A stretch of DNA of 64,000 nucleotides, taken from the NCBI GenBank assembly GCA_002348615.1, contig DEBR01000003.1, positions 62,001 through 126,000 of the forward strand, given 5' to 3'. Under the pieces are notes generated by a model. That model had not been told where the DNA came from. It did not search any database and saw only the letters and a list, made by a program, of their open reading frames with translations. The position numbers and the translations under genes were made by a program. This DNA is from Candidatus Saccharibacteria bacterium UBA2951 (GTDB lineage Bacteria; Patescibacteriota; Saccharimonadia; Saccharimonadales; Saccharimonadaceae). Shown one piece after another: positions 50,328-57,759 of this stretch (position 1 is its first letter; every line of letters starts with the position of its first letter).

Positions 50328-51417
50328 TCAGATACTGAAGACACATCCAGACGCGGAAATTCGTTTCTGGTGCGACCAGAAGTTTTACCAGCAGGCGTTC
50401 GCCACCATGGTAGCCGTTGACGGCCATATTAAAGTAGAACCGATTATTGCCGGCAAATTACGACGTTACCACAAGCTGCCTATTCTTCAGCAGGTTCTAC
50501 AGGTACGGACGATAGTCCTGCCGAACATCGTCGACGGCTTCAAGTTACTGGCCGGTACGGTGCAAAGCATCGTGAAGCTGCTTGTATGGCGGCCGGACGT
50601 CGTGTTCTCGAAAGGCGGATTCGTTTGTTTACCTGTCGGTGTCGCGGCACACTTGCTTCGCATTCCACTTGTCATTCATGATTCCGATGCCCACCCTGGA
50701 CTAACAAGTCGTATCCTAAGTCGCTGGGCCGACGTTATTGCCACTGGCGCACCCCTCAAGTACTATAACTACCCAAAGAAGCGCTCGCACTACGTAGGTA
50801 TACCTGTTGCGACGACTGCCAAGCCTCTTAGTGCTGCCGCCCAACGAGACATGAAAGAGACGCTCGGATTCAGCCAACACGAGCCGCTCGTGGTCGTTAC
50901 GGGCGGTGGGTTAGGAGCAGCCAGCATTAACGAGGCGGTCGTCAGAGTGCTTGATGACCTGCTTAGCTTTGCCTCTGTCGCGCTTGTAGCCGGCAGGGCA
51001 AATGCCGAAGTAATTACCCAGTCGGTAAAGAAACGTCCGAACCTGCAGATCCACGGGTATCTTTCTCCAGATAAGATGCAACAGCTACTTGGGGCCGCAG
51101 ACATTGTGGTCAGCAGGGCAGGGGCGACGACGCTACTCGAGCTCGCCGCACTCGCGAAGCCATCGATTATCGTTCCGAACGAACACCTGACCGGTGGCCA
51201 TCAGGTGAAGAATGCCGAGGTGTACAAAAAAGCCAAGGCAATCGTGGTCGTTGATGACGCGACATTGACCAGTTCCCCGCTCACGCTTGTCGATGTAATT
51301 AGCGCAACATTACTAAACAAGAACGAGATGAAAAACCTTTCAGCGAACATCCGGGAGTTTGCTAAGCCGGATGCCGCACGTGACATGGCGCAGCTGATCA
51401 TCGGAGCGGTGAAGTGA
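50263..51417 (+). CDS. murG: UDP-GlcNAc:lipid I N-acetylglucosaminyltransferase MurG
   Basis: This 384-residue GT28 enzyme makes lipid II. It starts MRILAVGGGSGGHVTPVAAV with the G loop, has VVFSKGGFVCLPVGVAA, a second G loop VVVTGGGLGAASINEAV, DIVVSRAGATTLLELAALAKPSIIVPNEHLTGGHQVKNAEVY and a short C-terminal helix. The ATG at 50263 follows AAGGAG and lies inside the end of ftsW. The stop overlaps ftsQ (GTGA). Confidence 0.95.
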   Translation: MRILAVGGGSGGHVTPVAAVCSQILKTHPDAEIRFWCDQKFYQQAFATMVAVDGHIKVEPIIAGKLRRYHKLPILQQVLQVRTIVLPNIVDGFKLLAGTVQSIVKLLVWRPDVVFSKGGFVCLPVGVAAHLLRIPLVIHDSDAHPGLTSRILSRWADVIATGAPLKYYNYPKKRSHYVGIPVATTAKPLSAAAQRDMKETLGFSQHEPLVVVTGGGLGAASINEAVVRVLDDLLSFASVALVAGRANAEVITQSVKKRPNLQIHGYLSPDKMQQLLGAADIVVSRAGATTLLELAALAKPSIIVPNEHLTGGHQVKNAEVYKKAKAIVVVDDATLTSSPLTLVDVISATLLNKNEMKNLSANIREFAKPDAARDMAQLIIGAVK

Positions 51418-52367
51418 AGTTAAGACGAAGCAAAGGCGACGGTGCCGATACTCCTGTCAGGCGTCGACAGCAAGCTGATGAGCAAGCCCGTCCATCGGCC
51501 GAAGACTTATCGAATCGATATGCTTTCCGCCGTAATCGGACCCTTACTGGCAGTTCGTCGGCACAGGTGGCAAGCTCTAATGAGCTCAACGCTGAACTTC
51601 GGTCGCCTCGGGCTCATGTTCACCACCTAACCGCACTGAGACGACGCTTGCTCGCGACGTTTGCAGGAGTCATATTGGTCGCGTTCGGCCTTTATTTACT
51701 TTTGTCGCAACTGGTTGCAAGTGCGACGATTCAAATGGCTGGTATTGGAGTTCTTCCCGGCGATGACCAAGCCGCCTACCATAAAGCGCTCGATTCGTAC
51801 TACGCCGCCCGCCCTGCCGAACGTCTGCGATTCCTGCTTGACGAGCGAATGCTACTTGCACATATCCAATCCGATCGTCCGGAAGTAAAGTCGGTCTACG
51901 TCGAGCCGGGCGAAGGAATTGGCGAAGCATCTGTACGGCTTGTTAGCCGCAAACCTATTGCCCGCTGGAACCTTAGCGGTAATAACCAGTATGTCGACAG
52001 CGACGGTGTGGTGTTCGGCCGCAACTATTACAATGACCCTGGCCTGCAAATTGTCGACAATAGTGGTATCCAGGCTTCTTCTAACCGTCTGGTGGCATCA
52101 AACCGCTTCCTAGGCTTCGTAGGTCGGGTAATTGCCAAATCATCCGCAAACGGTTTGTCTGTTGAAACGGTGACAATCCCAACGCTAACGACCCGCCAAA
52201 TCGTTCTTACATTGAAAGGGAAGACCACCCAATATAAACTATCGGTCGACCGCTCGGCAGGGCAGCAGGTAGAAGATATCGTACACATCGATCGCTACCT
52301 TGCCGCAAAAGGCTTGAAACCCGGCTACGTGGATGTGCGTATTTCAGGCAAGGCATTTTATAAATAG
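51414..52367 (+). CDS. ftsQ: FtsQ/DivIB-like division protein
   Basis: This 317-residue protein has a long basic, polar cytoplasmic N-terminus (about 1-78), one helix (about 80-103, FAGVILVAFGLYLLLSQLVA) and an extracytoplasmic region with a POTRA-like segment (SDRPEVKSVYVEPGEGIGEASVRLVSRKPIARWNL) followed by a beta domain. This is FtsQ/DivIB topology. The GTG start overlaps the murG stop. It closes the dcw cluster here; ftsA and ftsZ are not found in the rest of the window. Confidence 0.8.
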   Translation: MKLRRSKGDGADTPVRRRQQADEQARPSAEDLSNRYAFRRNRTLTGSSSAQVASSNELNAELRSPRAHVHHLTALRRRLLATFAGVILVAFGLYLLLSQLVASATIQMAGIGVLPGDDQAAYHKALDSYYAARPAERLRFLLDERMLLAHIQSDRPEVKSVYVEPGEGIGEASVRLVSRKPIARWNLSGNNQYVDSDGVVFGRNYYNDPGLQIVDNSGIQASSNRLVASNRFLGFVGRVIAKSSANGLSVETVTIPTLTTRQIVLTLKGKTTQYKLSVDRSAGQQVEDIVHIDRYLAAKGLKPGYVDVRISGKAFYK

Positions 52368-53022
52368 TACACCCCGCCTCATCGGGCATTAGTTCGCTTT
52401 TTGTTCGATTTAATAATACACGAAAAACTATATTAGAATACTGATTGTGAAAAAAGCAAGCGGGCAGGGTGATGACAAAAAAGAGTAGGGGGAAACAAAA
52501 TTTAAAAAATGCAAACACACGGATGTGCGAATCAAATATGTGGAAAACATGACATTTCAACGAATCAATTCATGGACGAGTATGCGGCAGTCCTGTACGA
52601 AGAATAATAAACAGTTATAAGGAATGGAACAGCGCACACAACATTAAATACCAGTGTATACCCAAAACGGTCCCCTAATAGAAGGTATAGTGAATCAACT
52701 CTTGTCGATATATTCAATGTCGTAAAAGATATATTGTGCGACGTTAAATCTATGTTTGGTTTTTTGTATTACCTATCATACTCTCATGCTCGTTTTTGCC
52801 CGCACGTCCCACTATTTTTTTTTACGTCTTCTCTTTTTACATTCATTCATTTCCCCGTGTGACTTTCTTCACATCAGCTGAATCGCATTTGGTGTGTTTA
52901 TGTGATTTTGGCAATTAATCAATCTCCATATACGAACGTATTTCGCTTACGATTTCATGCGTTCTAATTATGTTCTATATGTGTTTTTTTGTGTTACGGC
53001 GCACTTACTAGCGGTAGGTTAT
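52368..53022. other. Gene-free convergent AT-rich spacer, candidate terminus region
   Basis: 655 nt between the plus-strand dcw cluster and the minus-strand genes to the right. The left half is A-rich and the right half T-rich on the plus strand. Short features are a weak hairpin CCCG...CGGG after ftsQ, two copies of GATATATT near 52707 and 52730, and a palindrome ATACGAACGTAT near 52932. I find no convincing gene, tRNA or exact dif match. Confidence 0.5.
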
Positions 53023-55725
53023 CTATCGAAGCTGAATTTCAGCGGTACCTTTTTCCGGTAGAACACCTTCGGCGGGCTTTACAGGCTGTTTAGGTTTGGC
53101 GACTGATGAGTTGTTCGCTTCAGATGGTTGTGTCGACGCGGTTGCTGGCTTACGTTTGCGGCTACGAGTGCGTTTTTTCTTTGGAGTGCCGTCTGAGCCA
53201 GCCACAGGCTGTGATTGGTGTGTGTCAGGTGTAATAACTTGGCTCTGAGCATTAAGTGGCCAGGTAGAAATGCTAGGCTGCGGAGGTTGGGCGGCCGGAG
53301 TGACCGTTTTAGGTTGAATCAGCTCTGAAATCATAGTTTCGACTTCGGCGCGTGGCCTACTGTAGTTGCGGCGGGTGTTTTCAATGATGGCGGCCGAGTT
53401 ATCAGCTTGCGGTACCGGCAGGTTTAACGTCCGAGCGCTGAAGGCCGGTGTTTTTTCGCCGCCGATCACCATGTTAATGACGAAGTTACGATTGTGCATT
53501 TGTAGCAGGTCAAGCGCTTCGAAATTCGGTTCGAACTGCTTAGAAAGGATTGGAGCGTCGTCTGCCGATACACGGAAGCTGATCATCGTACCAACGTTGC
53601 CGAACACGGCGTCGCGCACTGTTTCGCTCATCTGTGAGATGTACTGGTTGGCGACGGTCAGGTTAAGGCCGTACTTACGCGCCTCACTAAGGATAGTCGC
53701 GAACGAGTCGGTGGCGAAGTTCTGGAATTCGTCGACGTACAGGTAGAACGGTCGGCGGTCTTCGATCTTTGGGATGTCTTGGCGGCTCATGGCAGCCAGC
53801 TGAATCTTGGTGACCATGAATGAGCCTAAGATGGCGGCATTGTCCTCGCCTATCAGACCTTTTGACAGGTTCACGATAAGAATCTTGCCTTCATCCATGA
53901 TCTGGCGGATGTTGAACGTACTCTTTGGTTGACCGATGATATTACGGATAATCGGATTGGCCGTAAAGGCCCCTACCTTGTTAAGTACCGGCGCGATGGC
54001 TTCGGCCTGGAACTTGTCGTTCCAGCTGGCGAACTCAACGTTCCAAAACTGAAGCACCACGGTATCGGTGCAGTACGTAAGCGTTTCTTTACGGAACTTC
54101 TTGTCGGTCAGCATACGCGTGATATCAAGCATAGTGGTATCTGGCCGGTCCAAAAGTGCCAGAATGGTATAGCGCAAAATGTATTCAAGCCGCGGTCCCC
54201 AACTTTCACCGAACATCCGTTTCAGTACGCCAATGACTTCCGAGCTGATGTTCGTCTTTTGGTTAGGATCGGTGACTTCAAGCGGGTTAAAACCTAGGGG
54301 GTACGCCGTGTCGGCTGGATTGAAGTACACGACATCCTTTACCCTAGTCCCGGGAATGAAGCGCATGTTATTAACGGCAAAATCGCCGTGCGGGTCGATG
54401 ATCGCATAACCGTGACCATGGAATATGTCGCTGAGCGCGAACAGCTCAAGCGTTCCGCTCTTTCCTGCCCCGGTTTGCCCGATGATATACACATGACGAG
54501 AACGGTCGTAGCGGAGCATGCCGAACTGGTGGTTGATACCACGGAAGTTGGTAACACCGAAGGCCGATATATTTTCGTCAATCGCGTCGTTACCGGTAAT
54601 AACAGGTAGCTTTGCCGGTGGTTCGGCCGTCTTGGAACTTGCCCAGACGATGTTCGGCGTCTCGACGTTGGTGTGTGGCAGGTGGAACACCGACGCCAGC
54701 TCTTCGATATTCAAAATAAAGCCATTGTCGGTGAACAGGCGCGTTTTATAGGCATTTAGATCTTCGTTCCTGAAACTGGCGTTCGTTACCTTGAAGCCGT
54801 TAAGGTTGGTCGAGTTAAATTGTTTGAACGTACCGACCAGTGCCTGCATGCGCTGTTTGGCGCTGGATTCACTTTCACCAAGGTAAGCGAGGCGGATTTT
54901 TACTTGGTATCCAAGCTTGGTCGCCTTCTTCTCGACTTCACTGATGCGCGTCTTGTCACGTTCGGAAAGCTCGTGAGGCTTCCCTGCTTCGCCTTCTTCT
55001 GGCGGTTTCCATAGAGCTTCAAAGAACGTTCCGATCCAGCGGAAATTAATACCGCCGCTGCCACCGACAAGCAGTCCGAAGGGATTGCCACCTTTCAGGC
55101 TCTCGATCCAGCGTTCACTCCCCCGGTGCCATTCGTCGGCAATCGGGCGTACGAGCACCTGGATCCATAGCTCTTCACCGGTAGATTCGAGCTTGGCCAG
55201 CGTTCCGGTAATACCGGCAAGCGGGTCGACCTCGAAGCTTTGGAAGGTCTTGATTGGCAAGAACTCCGGCCCTGTAACCGTGATTTCAGACGTATGAACC
55301 ACCGAGTGTCGGCGTTCGTGGCTGACATAGTCTTCTTCGGCGGCATGGATTTGCACGGTCGGATACTGGGAGTAAATCTGACCTTCGACGAAACTCTGTA
55401 GGTCCTTCGGGACCCACACATAAAAACGGATCTGCCCGTTAACGGATGCGATTTCGAAGCTAAGATGCTCCTGAACCCCGCGACTGAGCTTTAATTCAGC
55501 TTTGTCGCGAAGTATGCCGTGGAGCGCGGCGAACAGCTGTTCGGCTGCGAGTTCCGACTTGTCGTTGGCTTTCGGAATTTCAAGAACGAGGAGACTGCTT
55601 TCGTGCTCTGCCAGAGGAGCGGCAATGCGCGTATTACGCCAGGCGGCAAACAGCAGAATCAATACGATCGGAATCCAAACGTACCATTGAAGCAGGGTCT
55701 CGATTATAAAGGAGAGGATTGACAT
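53023..55725 (-). CDS. VirD4/TraG-like type IV secretion coupling ATPase
   Basis: This 900-residue protein has an N-terminal membrane helix (about 9-28) and a ~350-residue N-terminal domain. A motor ATPase follows: Walker A IIGQTGAGKSGTLELFALSD (about 413-432), IIDPHGDFA, a Walker B-like FYLYVDEFQNFATDSFATILSEARKYGLNLTVANQYISQM, and an arginine region. The C-terminal ~120 residues are Pro/Gln-rich with a basic patch KKKRTRSRKRK. This is the type IV secretion/conjugation ATPase family common in Saccharibacteria. It probably drives a surface pilus or DNA movement; which one is not visible. Confidence 0.8.
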   Translation of the reverse strand: MSILSFIIETLLQWYVWIPIVLILLFAAWRNTRIAAPLAEHESSLLVLEIPKANDKSELAAEQLFAALHGILRDKAELKLSRGVQEHLSFEIASVNGQIRFYVWVPKDLQSFVEGQIYSQYPTVQIHAAEEDYVSHERRHSVVHTSEITVTGPEFLPIKTFQSFEVDPLAGITGTLAKLESTGEELWIQVLVRPIADEWHRGSERWIESLKGGNPFGLLVGGSGGINFRWIGTFFEALWKPPEEGEAGKPHELSERDKTRISEVEKKATKLGYQVKIRLAYLGESESSAKQRMQALVGTFKQFNSTNLNGFKVTNASFRNEDLNAYKTRLFTDNGFILNIEELASVFHLPHTNVETPNIVWASSKTAEPPAKLPVITGNDAIDENISAFGVTNFRGINHQFGMLRYDRSRHVYIIGQTGAGKSGTLELFALSDIFHGHGYAIIDPHGDFAVNNMRFIPGTRVKDVVYFNPADTAYPLGFNPLEVTDPNQKTNISSEVIGVLKRMFGESWGPRLEYILRYTILALLDRPDTTMLDITRMLTDKKFRKETLTYCTDTVVLQFWNVEFASWNDKFQAEAIAPVLNKVGAFTANPIIRNIIGQPKSTFNIRQIMDEGKILIVNLSKGLIGEDNAAILGSFMVTKIQLAAMSRQDIPKIEDRRPFYLYVDEFQNFATDSFATILSEARKYGLNLTVANQYISQMSETVRDAVFGNVGTMISFRVSADDAPILSKQFEPNFEALDLLQMHNRNFVINMVIGGEKTPAFSARTLNLPVPQADNSAAIIENTRRNYSRPRAEVETMISELIQPKTVTPAAQPPQPSISTWPLNAQSQVITPDTHQSQPVAGSDGTPKKKRTRSRKRKPATASTQPSEANNSSVAKPKQPVKPAEGVLPEKGTAEIQLR

Positions 55726-55779
55726 GGTTGACTCTAAGCTCTATTGTCCCACCCCGAAACCGCTAATGCAACTAGGGTT

Positions 55780-56835
55780 CTACGCAGTCGGTTCGACAAG
55801 CTCGTAGGTGGCCTTGGAAACGCGTTTGAATTGCGCTTTTGACTGCAGGTTCAAAAGAATAGTGGTTTCCTTCACCTGGCGGCTTTTTAGGACGCGTTTG
55901 ACAATTTCGTCCCGGTGAAGTGGCTCACCAGCGGTCTTCAGGACGTCGGCGATGATGTCAGCGACAGTGCCCTTGCTGTAGCCCCAGGTGTCAAGCGCGT
56001 AAATGCCCCGACCGATCAAAACGAAACGGCGGTCCTTGATAAGTTCGTTATGGATCGCCTGAGTCGTGACATCTTTACGTTTGAAGTCGCTCTTTTTGAT
56101 CGCTTTCGCGATGTCAGAAAAGTGCATAGGCTTGCCGTGGTCGGCCAGAATGACATAAATTTTGTCACGGATGTTCTTTGGGTTTACTGTCGGCCATTTG
56201 ACAAGTCCCCATTGGTCTTTCAAGCTAGCCAGTTTTTTAGAGGTGCTGGCAAGGGCACGAACGTGGTCAGGATGTTCGTGGGTCAGCTTGGCATGCAGAT
56301 CTTCGATACCGATAGGCTCGCCGTGCTGCTTGATGGTTTTCACGATTTCTTCGACGTGCGATTTGATTTTCTTCTCGTCGGCGTGTTCCTGAATGCCGAT
56401 GGCATGGTGGTAATCGTCGTTCTCGTTGATGACTGAAATGCTTGGTGAGAGCTCGGCGATGAAAGCGATATGTGACTTCTGCTGAGGAGTAGCGTCCGGA
56501 CCGACCAGGTCGTTGGCAACATCACTGATTCGAGCAACCCTTCCCTTTTCGGACAGATGACGAATCAATGTTCGTTCGACGTCGTGAACGCTTGGGATCT
56601 TACCACCTTCGGCGGCGATCTTTAGGCGAATCAGGATGGCTTTTTCAAGCTGTCGGACACGTTCACGGGTAATGCCGAGGAGCTCCCCTATTTGTTCCAG
56701 GGTTTCTTTACGGTCGTATAGTCCGAACCGGCGCGTAATGATCTCGCGTTCGCGGTCCTGTTCAATCACCCCAAGAATATCCTTCACAGCAGAGCTGAGA
56801 GCATTAGCCATATCCGTTTGTACCGACTGATCCAT
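55780..56835 (-). CDS. Sigma-70 region 4-like HTH fused to HARE-HTH domains, without region 2
   Basis: This 351-residue protein begins with a helical part and then a sigma region 4 motif: REREIITRRFGLYDRKETLEQIGELLGITRERVRQLEKAILIRLK (about 29-74). The rest contains winged-helix modules of HARE-HTH type (HGEPIGIEDLHAKL..., HGKPMHFSDIAKAIKKSDFKRKDVTTQAIHNELIKDRRFVLIGRGIYALDTWGY, AGEPLHRDEIVKRVLKSRQVKETTILLNLQ). With no region 2 it cannot be a complete sigma factor, so it may be a transcription modulator. The ATG 56835 follows AGAGGAAC; an ATG at 56877 lies in the -10 box. Confidence 0.75.
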   Translation of the reverse strand: MDQSVQTDMANALSSAVKDILGVIEQDREREIITRRFGLYDRKETLEQIGELLGITRERVRQLEKAILIRLKIAAEGGKIPSVHDVERTLIRHLSEKGRVARISDVANDLVGPDATPQQKSHIAFIAELSPSISVINENDDYHHAIGIQEHADEKKIKSHVEEIVKTIKQHGEPIGIEDLHAKLTHEHPDHVRALASTSKKLASLKDQWGLVKWPTVNPKNIRDKIYVILADHGKPMHFSDIAKAIKKSDFKRKDVTTQAIHNELIKDRRFVLIGRGIYALDTWGYSKGTVADIIADVLKTAGEPLHRDEIVKRVLKSRQVKETTILLNLQSKAQFKRVSKATYELVEPTA

Positions 56836-56875
56836 GTACCTGTTCCTCTCGGGTGTTTTGATAGCAATTATGTTC

Positions 56876-56904
56876 ATTATAAAACAATGTATTTATAATG
56901 TCAA
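56876..56904 (-). promoter_or_regulatory. Consensus promoter of the sigma region-4/HARE gene
   Basis: On the minus strand TTGACA and TATAAT are spaced by 17 nt, the best match to the sigma-70 consensus in the window. Confidence 0.8.
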
Positions 56905-56980
56905 ACACATTATTCGATATGGCTAATTATAGCATATACTAGACGCTTATGGTAAATGATATTTTTGTTAAATCCAAGCG

Positions 56981-57724
56981 TTACTGGTAGTAATGAAGGG
57001 TTGGGTCTTCCGGGCAAGCACCTGCTACGATGGTTTTTTCTTCGCTGAGTGAATGGTAAACGAGTTGGCTATAGGTCGCTGACCGGCCCTCGACGCAAAA
57101 GCGGTCTGCCGGGCCGTTCGGTACAAGGGTCGGGGTGGGCAAAGGCACGTTACCGTCAGGGACGGTTATAGGGAATGTTCCGCCTTGGCCAATGAACTGA
57201 GTCATGATGTCCTGGACGGCAGCGTCACAGAGGGCTTGTTGGGAGCCGCAGTCGAGTACTAGGTCACTTTGGGCTATCGGACTATCCCAAATGGCATTCG
57301 TCGCTTCAGTTCCTTTGACATGGATTTTCGCCCCTCCGCCGTTACCTTCGAAGGTGCAAGAGGTATTATTGGGGGTCGTGAACATATTGGCGTTACAAAC
57401 ATTAAGGAACAGCTGGGCGTTCTGATCTGGGGCAAGGTTTTCGTACACACCGATAGACGGGGCGTTGGTACTGATCGTAACCGCCACAGAGCTCGAAGCT
57501 GCGAAGCCTGTCCCTGCCAGGTTTGGCGGGTAGTTGCCATTGAAATTCTTATAATTCTCCAGCCCGGTTACTGCTTGCTGCACATCGCTACGGACAGCCT
57601 TGCCTGCAGTAGAGCCTTGCCACGACCCGTACCCTATCATACCTAGGGTAGCCAAGATGGATAACGTTGCAACAATAACAATGACCTCAACTATCGAAAA
57701 CCCACGTAAGACGTCACGTCGCAT
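56981..57724 (-). CDS. Type IV pilin-like protein (prepilin N-terminus)
   Basis: This 247-residue protein carries a class III signal: MRRDVLRGFSIVEVIVIVATLSILATLG. Cleavage would fall after Gly8, before Phe, and Glu lies at position 5 of the mature protein (FSIVE). The hydrophobic helix is followed by YGSWQGSTAGKAVRSDVQQAVTGLENY and a secreted domain with several Cys pairs (CNANM, CTFEGN, LDCGSQQALCDA, FCVEG, ACPEDP). It is a pilin or pseudopilin for a type IV pilus, likely used in attachment or DNA uptake. TATGAT lies 12 nt upstream of the ATG. Confidence 0.85.
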   Translation of the reverse strand: MRRDVLRGFSIVEVIVIVATLSILATLGMIGYGSWQGSTAGKAVRSDVQQAVTGLENYKNFNGNYPPNLAGTGFAASSSVAVTISTNAPSIGVYENLAPDQNAQLFLNVCNANMFTTPNNTSCTFEGNGGGAKIHVKGTEATNAIWDSPIAQSDLVLDCGSQQALCDAAVQDIMTQFIGQGGTFPITVPDGNVPLPTPTLVPNGPADRFCVEGRSATYSQLVYHSLSEEKTIVAGACPEDPTLHYYQ

Positions 57725-57759
57725 ACGCCTATTTAATCATAAGCACATACTTACAGGCG

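Noticed and set aside
52700..52760. dif recombination site in the convergent spacer
   Set aside because: AT-rich GATATATT repeats and a TGTCG/CGACG pairing are present, but no stretch matches the 11-6-11 XerC/XerD arms well enough to call.
56836..56877. ATG at 56877 as start of the sigma region-4/HARE protein
   Set aside because: It overlaps the consensus -10 box; the ATG at 56835 has a proper ribosome-binding site.
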